Origin: Lachnospiraceae bacterium
GTDB taxonomy: Bacteria > Bacillota_A > Clostridia > Lachnospirales > Lachnospiraceae
Length of the DNA: 6,621 nt
NCBI GenBank assembly: GCA_017960415.1
Contig: JAGCZE010000017.1
Span: forward strand, 1-6,621
Direction of reading: 5' to 3'
Shown here: one piece after another, positions 6,181 through 6,621 of the stretch
How the letters are laid out: each line of letters opens with the position of its first letter
Numbering within the stretch: the stretch's first letter is position 1
The notes under the pieces: model-generated
What the model was told of the DNA's origin: nothing
Seen by the model: only the letters and a program-made list of their open reading frames with translations
Databases searched by the model: none
Made by a program: the position numbers and the translations under genes

Positions 6181-6600
6181 ATGCCTGATCAGTCTGTAAT
6201 GACTTGTTCCCGGTGCGGACGGGTTATCACTTACCCGGGATTCGGTGCTGTACTGTGTCGTTCCTGCAGAGAGCTTGATGAAGAAGAGTTCGGCAGGGTA
6301 CGGGATTATCTGAACGAACACGGTACGGCCAATATGTATGAGATTTCCGAAGCTACCGGCGTAACAGAGAAGACGATAAGAAGATATCTGCTTGAAAGCA
6401 GATTAGAGATACCCGAAGGGTCCCCAATATATATCAAATGTGAGGTCTGCGGCTGCGATATAAGATCGGGAAGATATTGTCCCGACTGTGCAGGACGGCT
6501 TTCTTCGGAGCTTCAGAACGCCTATATGTCATTTGTCGGAGATAAGCCGAAATTTTCAGAGGACAAAAGTGGAAAAATGCATTTCCTGAAGTTAAAGTGA
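6181..6600 (+). CDS. YvyF-like protein (zinc ribbon, HTH, zinc ribbon)
   Basis: From ATG 6181, preceded by GGAGGT at 6171-6176, the product is 139 residues. A first zinc-ribbon-like pair is CSRC (9-12) with CRSC (26-29). A helix-turn-helix-like segment follows at about 52-72 (YEISEATGVTEKTIRRYLL), then a second metal-binding-like pair, CEVC (87-90) with CPDC (100-103), and a charged, probably flexible tail. The order of parts and the length resemble the YvyF flagellar operon protein family found near flgM in Bacillus, some of whose members are loosely annotated as regulators. Function is not established, and DNA binding is inferred only from the HTH. There are no flagellar genes in view. No promoter is evident between the ilvE hairpin and the start, so it probably depends on read-through from ilvE. 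An upstream in-frame ATG at 6103 lacks a ribosome binding site and would translate the hairpin, so it is rejected. Confidence 0.8.
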   Translation: MPDQSVMTCSRCGRVITYPGFGAVLCRSCRELDEEEFGRVRDYLNEHGTANMYEISEATGVTEKTIRRYLLESRLEIPEGSPIYIKCEVCGCDIRSGRYCPDCAGRLSSELQNAYMSFVGDKPKFSEDKSGKMHFLKLK

Positions 6601-6621
6601 ACATTAAAAAGCCATTGTGCG

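Noticed and set aside
6601..6621. Start of a terminator or a new gene after the YvyF-like gene
   Set aside because: Only 21 bases remain, and no stem, ribosome binding site or start can be established.

Overview
The window looks like an ordinary chromosomal stretch of an anaerobic, xylan-using Firmicute, most likely a Lachnospiraceae relative of Butyrivibrio or Roseburia. This is inferred from purine-rich ribosome binding sites, TTGCAA/TTGAAA-N17-TATAAT-type promoters, a GH67 alpha-glucuronidase, a ComEC-type hydrolase near holA, a long-type branched-chain aminotransferase and a YvyF-like zinc protein. No phage, transposon, CRISPR or defence genes are visible.

Left part, plus strand: the window opens inside a ComEC/Rec2-type metallo-beta-lactamase-fold gene (1-531, 5' end outside). 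A spacer of about 200 bp follows, with a 25-bp inverted repeat and a strong promoter (624-652) that carries a small dyad between its -35 and -10 boxes. The promoter drives a probable two-gene operon. The first gene encodes an unrecognised cytoplasmic protein of about 303 residues that looks like two tandem lipocalin-like beta-barrels. The second encodes a full-length GH67 alpha-glucuronidase (671 residues, catalytic residues intact), which removes (4-O-methyl)-glucuronic acid from xylan-derived aldouronic acids.

Middle part, minus strand: a short hairpin terminator separates the operon from a convergent tRNA-Ser(CGA). The tRNA seems to have its own promoter, whose boxes overlap the 3' end of holA (DNA polymerase III delta subunit, clamp-loader component). 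holA is read leftward from a divergent promoter region.

Right part, plus strand: ilvE (branched-chain aminotransferase) has a clear promoter and ends at a 13-bp GC-rich hairpin. Next comes a 139-residue zinc-ribbon/HTH/zinc-ribbon protein resembling YvyF (flagellar operon protein family), with a good ribosome binding site but no obvious promoter.

The genes form four independent transcription units: the xylan unit, the tRNA, holA, and ilvE plus the YvyF-like gene. The least explained element is the tandem-barrel protein coupled to the alpha-glucuronidase. I found no convincing new multi-gene system.
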